Shown one piece after another: positions 1-5,038 of a stretch of 6,024 nucleotides of DNA (the stretch's first letter is position 1; every line of letters starts with the position of its first letter). Origin of the DNA: Polynucleobacter meluiroseus (GTDB lineage: Bacteria; Pseudomonadota; Gammaproteobacteria; Burkholderiales; Burkholderiaceae). Both the position numbers and the translations under genes were made by a program. The stretch lies in NCBI GenBank assembly GCA_945867755.1, contig CAMBJN010000091.1, positions 1 to 6,024 on the forward strand, given 5' to 3'. The notes under the pieces were generated by a model. It was given only the letters and a program-made list of their open reading frames with translations, was not told the DNA's origin and searched no databases.

Positions 1-14
1 GGTGTATTTGAAAT

Positions 15-230
15 AACTGGAGGCGGAACCCAGAATCGAACTGGGGTACACGGCTTTGCAGATATGCTGATGATTTCAAACAGTATTTTTTACAACGTCT
101 AGCCGTGTATCGTATTCGATGTCCTATCGACACCGAGGAACTTGGCATCAATTGGAAGTCATGTGGTGTCAAGTGGCATCGACATATCGGGAGATGAATT
201 GGCGGGAAAACCGGCAAAAATTTGATGCCA
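15..230. repeat. Direct repeat copy 1: island-end (att) site, left
   Basis: Bases 15-127 match 2202-2314 at 110 of 113 positions; the differences are at 66, 67 and 77. From 128 to about 230 the similarity continues without indels for most of its length but drops to roughly two thirds. The first part is the 3' half of tRNA-Cys on the minus strand (18-60). The remainder is shared sequence unrelated to a tRNA 5' half. A long repeat starting with a truncated tRNA 3' end is the usual footprint of an integrative element that used the tRNA as attB. The diverged portion contains heptamers of the type TGGYRTC at 143, 164 and 174 and an imperfect hairpin at 199-217. The repeat itself is seen directly; calling it an att site is inference from known tRNA-targeting islands. 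Confidence 0.8.
18..60 (-). pseudogene. tRNA-Cys(GCA) 3' half, truncated at the anticodon loop (copy 1)
   Basis: Read on the minus strand from 60 to 18, the sequence fits tRNA positions 33-76: U33, anticodon GCA (59-57), A37, A38, anticodon-stem strand GCCGT, a four-base variable loop GTAC, T-arm CCCAG / TTCGATT / CTGGG, acceptor strand TTCCGCC, discriminator T and encoded CCA at 20-18. A GCA anticodon with discriminator U fits cysteine. Nothing to the right supplies the 5' acceptor strand, D-arm or 5' anticodon strand. It is therefore a fragment and not a functional tRNA. The break lies in the anticodon loop, one of the preferred crossover sites of tyrosine integrases in tRNA genes. Confidence 0.85.
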
Positions 231-457
231 GTAATCACATAAAATATTTACGAAAACTCTACTCAGCCTCATCACGCCACTAATTTTTTTCTTCATGAGA
301 CTGCTTGGCATATTCAAGCATTATGTATGCGCACAGCAAAGGTGCTGCGGCAATTTCGATGTATGTGATGATTGCTGGAGTGGTGGCGCTGATTTTCTTG
401 AGACTAAAAAAGCATCTTAAATCATATCTAAAGATCATTAGAACTGAGTGTGGCTTT
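128..457. other. Gene-poor stretch between left att repeat and Mo/W operon
   Basis: No secure gene lies here. Bases 128-230 are the diverged arm of the left direct repeat, with phased heptamers, a 9-bp inverted pair (143-151 with 222-230) and an imperfect hairpin (199-217). Bases 231-279 are AT-rich with nothing recognisable. Bases 280-457 carry two overlapping small ORFs on opposite strands (minus 438-280 and plus 323-466), each able to encode one membrane segment. At most one can be real. No T-tracted hairpin that would end the operon to the right was found. Confidence 0.6.
280..438 (-). pseudogene. Possible N-terminal remnant of a membrane sensor protein (52 codons)
   Basis: The ORF begins with ATG 19 bases after the stop of the upstream gene and runs 52 codons to TAG. 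It has a basic N-terminus (FRYDLR, SLKK), one hydrophobic segment (about residues 17-41) and a charged tail (EYAKQSHEEKN). That layout resembles the start of a membrane-anchored sensor kinase or diguanylate cyclase. It stops just after a run of seven A residues (frame-shift prone), and in the next frame a further 25 codons stay open into the att repeat. It could be the stump of a signalling gene cut by the island junction, or noise. No clear Shine-Dalgarno is visible. A competing plus-strand ORF (323-466, 47 aa) also encodes a membrane segment followed by a Lys-rich tail (LRLKKHLKSYLK). Identification is tentative. Confidence 0.25.
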
Positions 458-1000
458 TTAGTTTAATAGGCTGATTGCGCAAATATTTCTGACATGTCTT
501 GCGCCTGGGCGTATATCTCCAAGAGATCTGATAGCAACAGGTCCCTCTTGCACATCAAGGTATTTGCCATCTTGCTTAGTGATCAGTAAAACTTGAGAGC
601 CCGTTGGATTGTTAAAAATCTCTCCCCAACTAAAGGTGGCCTTATAACCATCCTTAGCAACAATTTCTATACGGGTGTTTCTCAAGGGGCGTGATGGAAC
701 ATTCTCAAGACCATTCTTTAGTAAGAAGTCTCTAAGTAAGACCCCAGACCACACAGCCCCCTGAGAATCAGACGCATTAACAGAACCAGATACTTGCAAG
801 CGCCTCTCTGTGGTAATGGATGTTTGAGGTAGCTGACTCAGTGAATTGAGCGTTGACATGGCTGGTTTGATGGCAAATAGCCGCAATGCGACCACTTCAT
901 TTTTACCAAAAACGATATTGCTATCGGCAGGACAGTCTTGAGCGAAAGCCGGCCGAAAAAGTAACAATGCCATCAAACAAAATAGCCATCTCATGGTCAT
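458..1000 (-). CDS. Exported molybdopterin-oxidoreductase-like (SUOX-fold) small protein
   Basis: A 180-residue protein with an N-terminal signal peptide (hydrophobic residues 4-19, likely cleavage after AFA at about residue 20). The mature part carries the compact form of the oxidoreductase molybdopterin-binding-like domain: WSGVLLRDFL at 84-93, KDGYKATFSWGEIF at 116-129, a strand VLLITKQDGKYL at 137-148, and GPVAIRSLGDIRPGARHVR at 153-171. These are hallmarks of small periplasmic SUOX-fold proteins. The catalytic cysteine of true sulfite oxidases has no obvious counterpart; the only mature cysteines, C23 and C174, sit near the two ends and may form a disulfide. Cofactor binding and catalysis are therefore uncertain. 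The start lies 2 bases after the stop of the molbindin gene, with a weak Shine-Dalgarno, so translation is probably coupled. An alternative start is Met3. It is the third gene of the tupA-like operon, and a role in periplasmic Mo/W handling or sensing is inference. Confidence 0.8.
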   Translation of the reverse strand: MTMRWLFCLMALLLFRPAFAQDCPADSNIVFGKNEVVALRLFAIKPAMSTLNSLSQLPQTSITTERRLQVSGSVNASDSQGAVWSGVLLRDFLLKNGLENVPSRPLRNTRIEIVAKDGYKATFSWGEIFNNPTGSQVLLITKQDGKYLDVQEGPVAIRSLGDIRPGARHVRNICAISLLN

Positions 1001-1002
1001 AC

Positions 1003-1221
1003 TTATTTTGCAACAATCACATCAGAAGCCTTGATGATGCCCCAAGCATCATCCCCAACTTTCAAGCTCAACTCATCAACTGCTTCGTTGGTGATTGAAG
1101 CAGTCAAAATTTGGCTATTGCCAATATCAATCTTGATATGACTCGTTGTTTGACCTTTTTTAATGTCAACAACTTTTCCTTTAAGTGTATTGCGTGCACT
1201 GAGAGATACATTTAACTTCAT
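1003..1221 (-). CDS. Molbindin: single Mop/TOBE-domain molybdate/tungstate-binding protein
   Basis: A 72-residue cytoplasmic protein that is essentially one Mop domain. It shows SARNTLKGKV at 8-17, a middle strand SHIKIDIG at 27-34, LTASITNEAVDEL at 39-51 and VGDDAWGIIKASDV at 55-68. In the family, SARN, the ITNE turn and the KAS segment line the oxyanion pockets formed at subunit interfaces of a hexamer, and all three are present. Such proteins store or buffer molybdate or tungstate. Length is normal for the family (about 68-72). The start is well supported: AAGGAGG lies 5 bases upstream of the ATG and overlaps the TAA stop of the tupA-like gene, leaving a 9-base gap. It is followed 2 bases later by the SUOX-fold gene. 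There is no DNA-binding domain, so this is not ModE. Confidence 0.92.
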   Translation of the reverse strand: MKLNVSLSARNTLKGKVVDIKKGQTTSHIKIDIGNSQILTASITNEAVDELSLKVGDDAWGIIKASDVIVAK

Positions 1222-1230
1222 AGAGCCTCC

Positions 1231-2079
1231 TTAATAAACAAACTGTTTTGCATAGGCTGCATCGTTATACAGCGCTTCCTTATACTGATCTTTACCGTAA
1301 TCTCTCATAATTTTTTGGCCCACATCAGAAGCCACAAAATTGACGAATTTAAGGGCGGTTTCACGGCCTGCAGTGGCGCCTTTGGGTGCTACCAATGCAT
1401 CGTATGTGTTCACCAAAAATTTATCGCCTCTGAATAAAATTTCTAGATCCGGGGCAACTGTTTTCTCGGCCACCCAAGTACTGCTATCCGTCATGAAATA
1501 AGCTTTTTCCTTATTTGCTCGTTTTAACGATGCGGTCATAAAGTCATTGGTAGAGATATACCAAGCTCCAGCTGGAGTAACGCCAGCTGCCTTCCATATG
1601 TCCATTTCTTTCACGTGGGTGCCTGATTTGTCCCCGCGCGTGATGAAATTTGACTGAGCAGCTGCAATTTTTTTATAGGCATCAGCCCCGCTGCTGGCAG
1701 ATTTAATTTTTGCAGGATCGTTTTTAGGTCCTACGATATAAAACTCATTTGAACCTAGCAAAGTTCTATTGACCGCCCACCCCTCTGCTAAAGCTTGGTT
1801 AACTGCAGCCGGTGCGTGCACCATGATCATGTCAACCTGCTTTGTCTTTAATAGATTAAGTGAGGCACCACTACCTGCTTTGATCCAAATCATTTTGGCA
1901 TTTTCTTTTTTGCCAAATTCTTCACCCAACAGTTTTAATAATCCAAGCTCACCTGGACTACCCGTGGCCAAGCTGAATTCATTGGGGCCCGTGCCATAGA
2001 TTGCTTCGGCTTTCGGTTTATTTTGAGCTTGAGCAACAGAAAATGTCAGCGCCATAAGTCCTACCAAGATTAGTTTCAC
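1231..2079 (-). CDS. tupA: TupA-like periplasmic tungstate/molybdate-binding protein
   Basis: A 282-residue protein with a signal peptide (KLILVGLMALTFSVAQA, cleavage near residue 18). The mature protein is a type II periplasmic binding fold of the TupA (COG2998) kind: GSPGELGLLKLLGEEF at 40-55, VDMIMVHAPAA at 82-92, NEFYIVGPKNDPA at 111-123, FITRGDKSGTHVKE at 145-158, IWKAAG at 161-166 and VNTYDALV at 223-230. Classical TupA proteins begin this region with a TTTS-type ligand motif; here it reads LATGSPGELGLL (38-48), so the ligand shell may differ. The start chosen is GTG at 2079 because it gives a charged n-region. No good Shine-Dalgarno precedes it, and ATG at 2055 (Met9), with AGGA upstream, is the alternative. 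No TupB permease or TupC ATPase is adjacent, so it either feeds a transporter encoded elsewhere or works as a sensor. Two dyads lie in its leader. Confidence 0.85.
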   Translation of the reverse strand: MKLILVGLMALTFSVAQAQNKPKAEAIYGTGPNEFSLATGSPGELGLLKLLGEEFGKKENAKMIWIKAGSGASLNLLKTKQVDMIMVHAPAAVNQALAEGWAVNRTLLGSNEFYIVGPKNDPAKIKSASSGADAYKKIAAAQSNFITRGDKSGTHVKEMDIWKAAGVTPAGAWYISTNDFMTASLKRANKEKAYFMTDSSTWVAEKTVAPDLEILFRGDKFLVNTYDALVAPKGATAGRETALKFVNFVASDVGQKIMRDYGKDQYKEALYNDAAYAKQFVY

Positions 2080-2091
2080 AATGATTTGACT

Positions 2092-2115
2092 TTTGCTTAA
2101 AGTTTGTTAAGCAAA
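2092..2115 (-). promoter_or_regulatory. Perfect 9-bp hairpin/dyad in the tupA-like gene leader
   Basis: TTTGCTTAA (2092-2100) and TTAAGCAAA (2107-2115) are perfect reverse complements separated by six bases. On the minus strand the element ends 12 bases before the GTG start. It can be an operator or, in the mRNA, an AT-rich hairpin next to the ribosome-binding region. No T-tract follows, so a terminator is unlikely. The dyad is seen directly; its function is inferred. Confidence 0.5.
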
Positions 2116-2129
2116 CAGAATCTTGGAAT

Positions 2130-2152
2130 TTGCATATTTAGGCAATATGCAA
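2130..2152 (-). promoter_or_regulatory. Perfect 9-bp palindrome, candidate operator upstream of the tupA-like gene
   Basis: TTGCATATT (2130-2138) and AATATGCAA (2144-2152) are perfect reverse complements around a 5-base spacer, about 50 bases upstream of the start. Their size and symmetry fit the operator of a dimeric repressor or activator overlapping a promoter. It does not obviously match the E. coli ModE consensus. No convincing -35/-10 pair could be fixed nearby. Confidence 0.5.
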
Positions 2153-2204
2153 TGGCTTTCACATATGATTTAAGATTGACAACTAAAATTTGCGAGGGAA
2201 AAAC

Positions 2205-2247
2205 TGGAGGCGGAACCCAGAATCGAACTGGGGTACACGGCTTTGCA
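2205..2247 (-). pseudogene. tRNA-Cys(GCA) 3' half, truncated at the anticodon loop (copy 2)
   Basis: Identical to the fragment at 18-60. It covers tRNA positions 33-76, including anticodon GCA, the T-arm CCCAG / TTCGATT / CTGGG, the acceptor strand TTCCGCC, discriminator T and CCA. The 5' half is missing here too. After CCA the two copies share only GTT before diverging, so duplication ends at the tRNA 3' end, as expected for an att core. Confidence 0.85.
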
Positions 2248-2381
2248 GATATCGTGATGATTTAAAACAGTATTTTTTACAACGTCTAGCCGTGTATCGT
2301 ATTCGATGTCCTATTGGCACCGTCGAACTTGGCAGCTAATGGTGGTCAGATGGCGTCAAGCGGCAAGGACAGTTCGAGATG

Positions 2382-2408
2382 TAATTTGTCGGGAATACCG
2401 ACAAATTA
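2382..2408. repeat. Perfect 11-bp inverted repeat at the att/modA junction
   Basis: TAATTTGTCGG (2382-2392) and CCGACAAATTA (2398-2408) pair perfectly around the 5-base loop GAATA. The corresponding place in the left repeat (199-217) keeps a 7-bp stem with one G-G mismatch and a 5-base loop GAAAA. The structure is therefore conserved between copies although the sequence has drifted. No T-tract follows on either strand, so this is more likely part of the element end than a terminator. Confidence 0.65.
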
Positions 2409-2540
2409 AGTGATGAGCCAATCCAGTTACGCATGGTTCTGATGAAAAACTCAGCTCGCGATACGGTTGCACTCTATCAGTTAATGCAATCACCCAAAGC
2501 GCATGACATACTTCGAAAATTTGGATATCAAATGCCGTAA
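2409..2540 (+). pseudogene. modA: 3'-terminal fragment of a ModA-type molybdate-binding protein gene
   Basis: The plus-strand frame running into TAA at 2538-2540 encodes about 43 residues that fit the C-terminal end of ModA family proteins: DEPIQLRMVLMKNSARDT, then VALYQLMQSPKAHDILRKFG, ending YQMP. The family typically ends with an EPIRQR-like strand, a VLL-K-N/R-A segment, a helix of the LYxFLxSPxAxxIL kind, and RYGF/Y near the C-terminus. There is no room for the other roughly 200 residues: the frame meets TAA at 2382-2384 inside the hairpin of the att repeat. This is a gene truncated at its 5' side by the element end. It is the only plus-strand coding remnant recognised with confidence and converges on the DUF3299 gene. 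Confidence 0.7.
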
Positions 2541-2565
2541 GCGCCTAACCGAAGATAACGGCTCG

Positions 2566-3108
2566 CTAACGATAAGGCGTTACTTTTTCAGCCTTGATAA
2601 CGTATGCGCTTGTACCTGCTTCGGAAAAAGTTCGCTCCTCGCCCAGTACCCCTTCGACCCAAATGGCATCCATCGTCCGAGTCAGGGTTCCCTTTGGGGG
2701 AATAATCATAATAATTTGATTGGCTGGCGGTGCCGGAGTATGAACGCAGGCCCCAAAGTACGGCACAATTAAAAAATTTCTGCTTTGCATCCTCTCTGCA
2801 TCAAGCGGCACAACGTAACCTGGTATGCGTACTTTTTTTCCAATCATGCTTTTTTCGATTGGGGCAGAGTCCCACGTTTTCTTTAATTTAGCGTATGCTT
2901 CTTTCGCCTTTGGATCGCCATCCTCTGCATTAGCAAAGCGCCGCATAAGCGCCAACTGAAAAATCACTTGCTTTCGCCATTCCTTTGGAATCAATTCTTC
3001 CCAATTGATTTCTTTATAGGCGCTTGCTAAAGCACACAGCGGATGCATGACGCCAGCAGAAAACCCTGCGGTTAATAAAAGGCATCGGCGTAAAAAGTGT
3101 CTTCTCAT
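2566..3108 (-). CDS. DUF3299 secreted protein, last gene of Zrg-type zinc operon
   Basis: A 180-residue protein with an N-terminal export signal (hydrophobic residues 9-29, likely cleavage after ALASA near 30). The DUF3299 core is clear: KVRIPGYVVPLD at 92-103 and NFLIVPYFGACVHTP at 111-125, followed by APPANQI at 126-132, with one conserved-looking cysteine at C121. The function of DUF3299 is not established; in Vibrio-type Zrg operons a comparable protein accompanies the ABC transporter. The N-terminus reads RRHFLRR, close to the twin-arginine consensus (R-R-x-F-L-K), so Tat export in a folded, possibly metallated state is plausible. The ATG overlaps the permease stop by 4 bases (ATGA). It appears full length. 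No terminator is visible between its stop and the modA fragment. Confidence 0.85.
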   Translation of the reverse strand: MRRHFLRRCLLLTAGFSAGVMHPLCALASAYKEINWEELIPKEWRKQVIFQLALMRRFANAEDGDPKAKEAYAKLKKTWDSAPIEKSMIGKKVRIPGYVVPLDAERMQSRNFLIVPYFGACVHTPAPPANQIIMIIPPKGTLTRTMDAIWVEGVLGEERTFSEAGTSAYVIKAEKVTPYR

Positions 3109-4340
3109 GGTGATGGTGGATTTAATCCATCATGCAATGCCATTTTGTAGGCCTTTGCTGCTGGAATAGTTGCAAACAATAAAACCGTACATAAAACAAT
3201 CAACAGCGACATAAGATCAGCCGCATTTGGAAATCCAACGGACGACACAACACCCCACTCCGTTCGCAACTGATCAGCATACATTGAAATCAGAGCTTGC
3301 AAAAGACTCCATCCCAATAGAATTCCAACGATACAAACTAAAAAAGCTTCCGCTAGAATAAAAAAGAGAATCTGCGGTGGCTTTGTGCCAATCGCACGCA
3401 AAATAGCCAACTCACGACGCCGGTTATCAAGCGCAATTAAGAGGGTTGCAGTAATACCCAGAATGGTGGTGAGTAAAACTCCATAGGCAATCAGAATAAG
3501 GGCATTTTCCGCCACTTCCATGGTGGACCATAAATCATCTAAGGCAACTCCCGGCATAACTGCCATCAGATTGGCATTTTTTAAATCATCAATTTGGCGT
3601 CGTGCAGAAAAAATACTGCCGCGGCTCTTTAAACCAATAAAAAAGGCGTTGACCCGTGAATTAGGGTCCAGCTTGGCAAACTGTAATTGATCGCCATCCT
3701 GAATGTCATGTAGAGCATCAAATGCTTCGGTTGAGATGTACAAAGCCTGATCAATGGGCGTACCGGTTGCCGCTAAAATACCAACGACCTTAAAGGGCGA
3801 GTTGCTATGGTCTTTCTTGGGCCCGCTGCCTGATCCATGGGCAATTGCAATTTGATTGGAAAGCGTCAGCCCCAGAGTCTTTGCGACTCGAGATCCGATC
3901 ACGACATCAAACGATTTTGGGTCAGTCAGCGCTTTACCTGTTTGAATGACTAAGGGGCGCCCTTGCGCCTTTACCCGCTCAAAAAATGCAGTGCTGGTTC
4001 CCACAACTGGATAGTTACGGTAACTGTCGCCCAGTTGAATGGGCACAATCCAATCCACCAACGGAATTGCAATAATGTCTTTATCGAGGCTGGCAGGAAT
4101 TGTATTAGTGGGCTTACCCAGGTGAAACACGCTATACAAAATTAATTCAGCGGGACTTCCTTTAGACCCAAGTACCAAATCCACACCACTAATTGCATTG
4201 GAAAAGCTGGTTTTAGCATCGTCACGGATCTTTAGGACGCCTAATAAAATAGCGACCGAGATAGCGGTAGACAAAACCATAATGAGTAGCGCCCCTTTTC
4301 GGGCAAGGGCACTTTGAACAGCAAGGCGAAGCCAGATCAT
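3105..4340 (-). CDS. FtsX/MacB-type ABC permease of Zrg-type zinc system
   Basis: A 411-residue inner-membrane protein with the four-helix type VII ABC topology: TM1 at about 17-37, a large periplasmic MacB-like domain at 40-275, then TM2 near 280-303, TM3 near 325-352 and TM4 near 376-396. The loop RRRELAILRAIGTKPPQI (307-324) is the hallmark coupling segment of FtsX/LolC/MacB permeases. The stretch LVLGSKGSPAELIL (55-68), just after TM1, is typical of the DUF2796-associated permease group. Such proteins usually do mechanotransmission rather than channel transport, so it may move or remodel envelope partners instead of importing zinc directly. The start overlaps the ATPase stop by ATGA and its own stop overlaps the DUF3299 start by ATGA. 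Confidence 0.9.
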   Translation of the reverse strand: MIWLRLAVQSALARKGALLIMVLSTAISVAILLGVLKIRDDAKTSFSNAISGVDLVLGSKGSPAELILYSVFHLGKPTNTIPASLDKDIIAIPLVDWIVPIQLGDSYRNYPVVGTSTAFFERVKAQGRPLVIQTGKALTDPKSFDVVIGSRVAKTLGLTLSNQIAIAHGSGSGPKKDHSNSPFKVVGILAATGTPIDQALYISTEAFDALHDIQDGDQLQFAKLDPNSRVNAFFIGLKSRGSIFSARRQIDDLKNANLMAVMPGVALDDLWSTMEVAENALILIAYGVLLTTILGITATLLIALDNRRRELAILRAIGTKPPQILFFILAEAFLVCIVGILLGWSLLQALISMYADQLRTEWGVVSSVGFPNAADLMSLLIVLCTVLLFATIPAAKAYKMALHDGLNPPSP

Positions 4341-5038
4341 ACTTGACTCACATCAGCAAACTGCAGTTGCCGATCAAAATATGAACATAGCCTTGAGTCA
4401 TGGCTAACCATGAGCAAAGCGGTCTGCTGCTCTTTCGCCAATGCAAAAAATAATTTCAGTAGCTGAGTTTGATTGCCTTCATCGAGGGATGATGTTGGCT
4501 CATCGGCAATGACGATGGATGGACTGCCCATAAATGCGCGCGCTGCCGCCACCCGCTGTTGCTGTCCAATCGAAAGCAAATGCGCAGGCTGGCGTTCTAA
4601 TTCCTGGGACAAACAAAGATGGTTCATGTAGTAGCGCAATGCATCATCCAAACTACCAAATTGAGCTAGCGCTGCTGCTTTGCGTTTGGCAAACAAGTGT
4701 GCCGGCAACAATATGTTGTCGCGCACACTCAAGTAAGGCAATAAATTAAATTGCTGAAAGATGAAACCCATTTGTTCGCCACGCAACTGATCAGTAGCGG
4801 TTTGGCTTAAGGCCTGTATATGGCGATCCAAAACCCAGATTTGCCCAGTGGTAGGCTTTACTACTCCAGCCAATAAATTAAGTAAGGTACTTTTGCCACA
4901 ACCACTAGGCCCCGTAATCAAAAACTTCTCGCCTGGGTAGAGCTCAAACGAGATATTTGTGTATAGGGGCTTTTGCCTGGGCCATGCAAACGATAAATCT
5001 ACTACCCGTATCGCAGCTCTAGATTGCAATGAGGTCAA
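4337..5038 (-). CDS. ABC transporter ATP-binding protein of Zrg-type zinc system
   Basis: Taken from TTG at 5038 this is a 233-residue cytoplasmic ATPase of the MacB/LolD type. Walker A GPSGCGKST lies at 43-51, Q-loop FQQ at 94-96, signature LSIGQQQR at 155-162, Walker B IVIADEP at 175-181, D-loop SSLD at 183-186 and the switch histidine in VSHD at 213. The catalytic set is complete. The frame stays open up to an ATG at 5185, but that would overlap the DUF2796 gene by about 150 bases and add 49 residues with no family counterpart. The TTG at 5038, overlapping the DUF2796 stop as TTGA, gives the normal length and fits translational coupling; TTG at 5029 is the next option. Neither has a good Shine-Dalgarno. 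Confidence 0.88.
   Translation of the reverse strand: MTSLQSRAAIRVVDLSFAWPRQKPLYTNISFELYPGEKFLITGPSGCGKSTLLNLLAGVVKPTTGQIWVLDRHIQALSQTATDQLRGEQMGFIFQQFNLLPYLSVRDNILLPAHLFAKRKAAALAQFGSLDDALRYYMNHLCLSQELERQPAHLLSIGQQQRVAAARAFMGSPSIVIADEPTSSLDEGNQTQLLKLFFALAKEQQTALLMVSHDSRLCSYFDRQLQFADVSQV

Larger units (their letters stand above)
2202..2408. repeat. Direct repeat copy 2: island-end (att) site, right
   Basis: Second copy of the left repeat, offset by exactly 2187 bases. Bases 2202-2314 are nearly identical to 15-127; 2315-2408 are the diverged counterpart of 128-220. It begins with the same truncated tRNA-Cys 3' half and ends in a perfect 11-bp hairpin (2382-2408). Because this copy also lacks the tRNA 5' half, it is not the intact attB/tRNA end of the left cassette but a second island end of the same type. 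A further element or its remnant would then extend rightward from here. To its left lies the promoter region of the tupA-like gene; to its right a modA fragment. Confidence 0.8.

Noticed and set aside
15..60. 3' end of tmRNA (ssrA), a common island target
   Set aside because: The fragment folds exactly as a tRNA 3' half with GCA anticodon, four-base variable loop, seven-base acceptor strand and CCA. The T-arm to acceptor spacing does not fit a tmRNA reading of the CGCCTCC end.
18..135. Intact tRNA gene or group I intron splitting tRNA-Cys at the anticodon loop
   Set aside because: The 5' acceptor strand, D-arm and 5' anticodon strand are not found to the right within several hundred bases in either copy. 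An intron would need the 5' exon. Two copies in the same orientation fit att sites better.
128..180. CRISPR-like short repeats (TGGYRTC heptamers)
   Set aside because: The units are only 7 bases, spaced 10 and 21, with no spacer structure or cas genes; protein-binding sites are a better reading.
886..1098. Plus-strand 70-codon ORF
   Set aside because: Antisense to the SUOX-fold and molbindin genes, both of which have clear family motifs.
1769..1999. Plus-strand 76-codon ORF
   Set aside because: Antisense shadow of the TupA-like gene with no Shine-Dalgarno or recognisable motif.
2383..2407. Rho-independent terminator
   Set aside because: The stem is strong but no run of T follows on either strand, and the structure is conserved as part of the att repeat.
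2503..2772. Plus-strand 89-codon ORF
   Set aside because: It lies mostly antisense to the well-supported DUF3299 gene and its upstream part overlaps the ModA fragment in another frame. No family resemblance.
3963..4145. Plus-strand 60-codon ORF
   Set aside because: Antisense to the periplasmic-domain coding part of the permease; no independent support.
4534..4749. Plus-strand 71-codon ORF
   Set aside because: Antisense to the ATPase signature region; no independent support.
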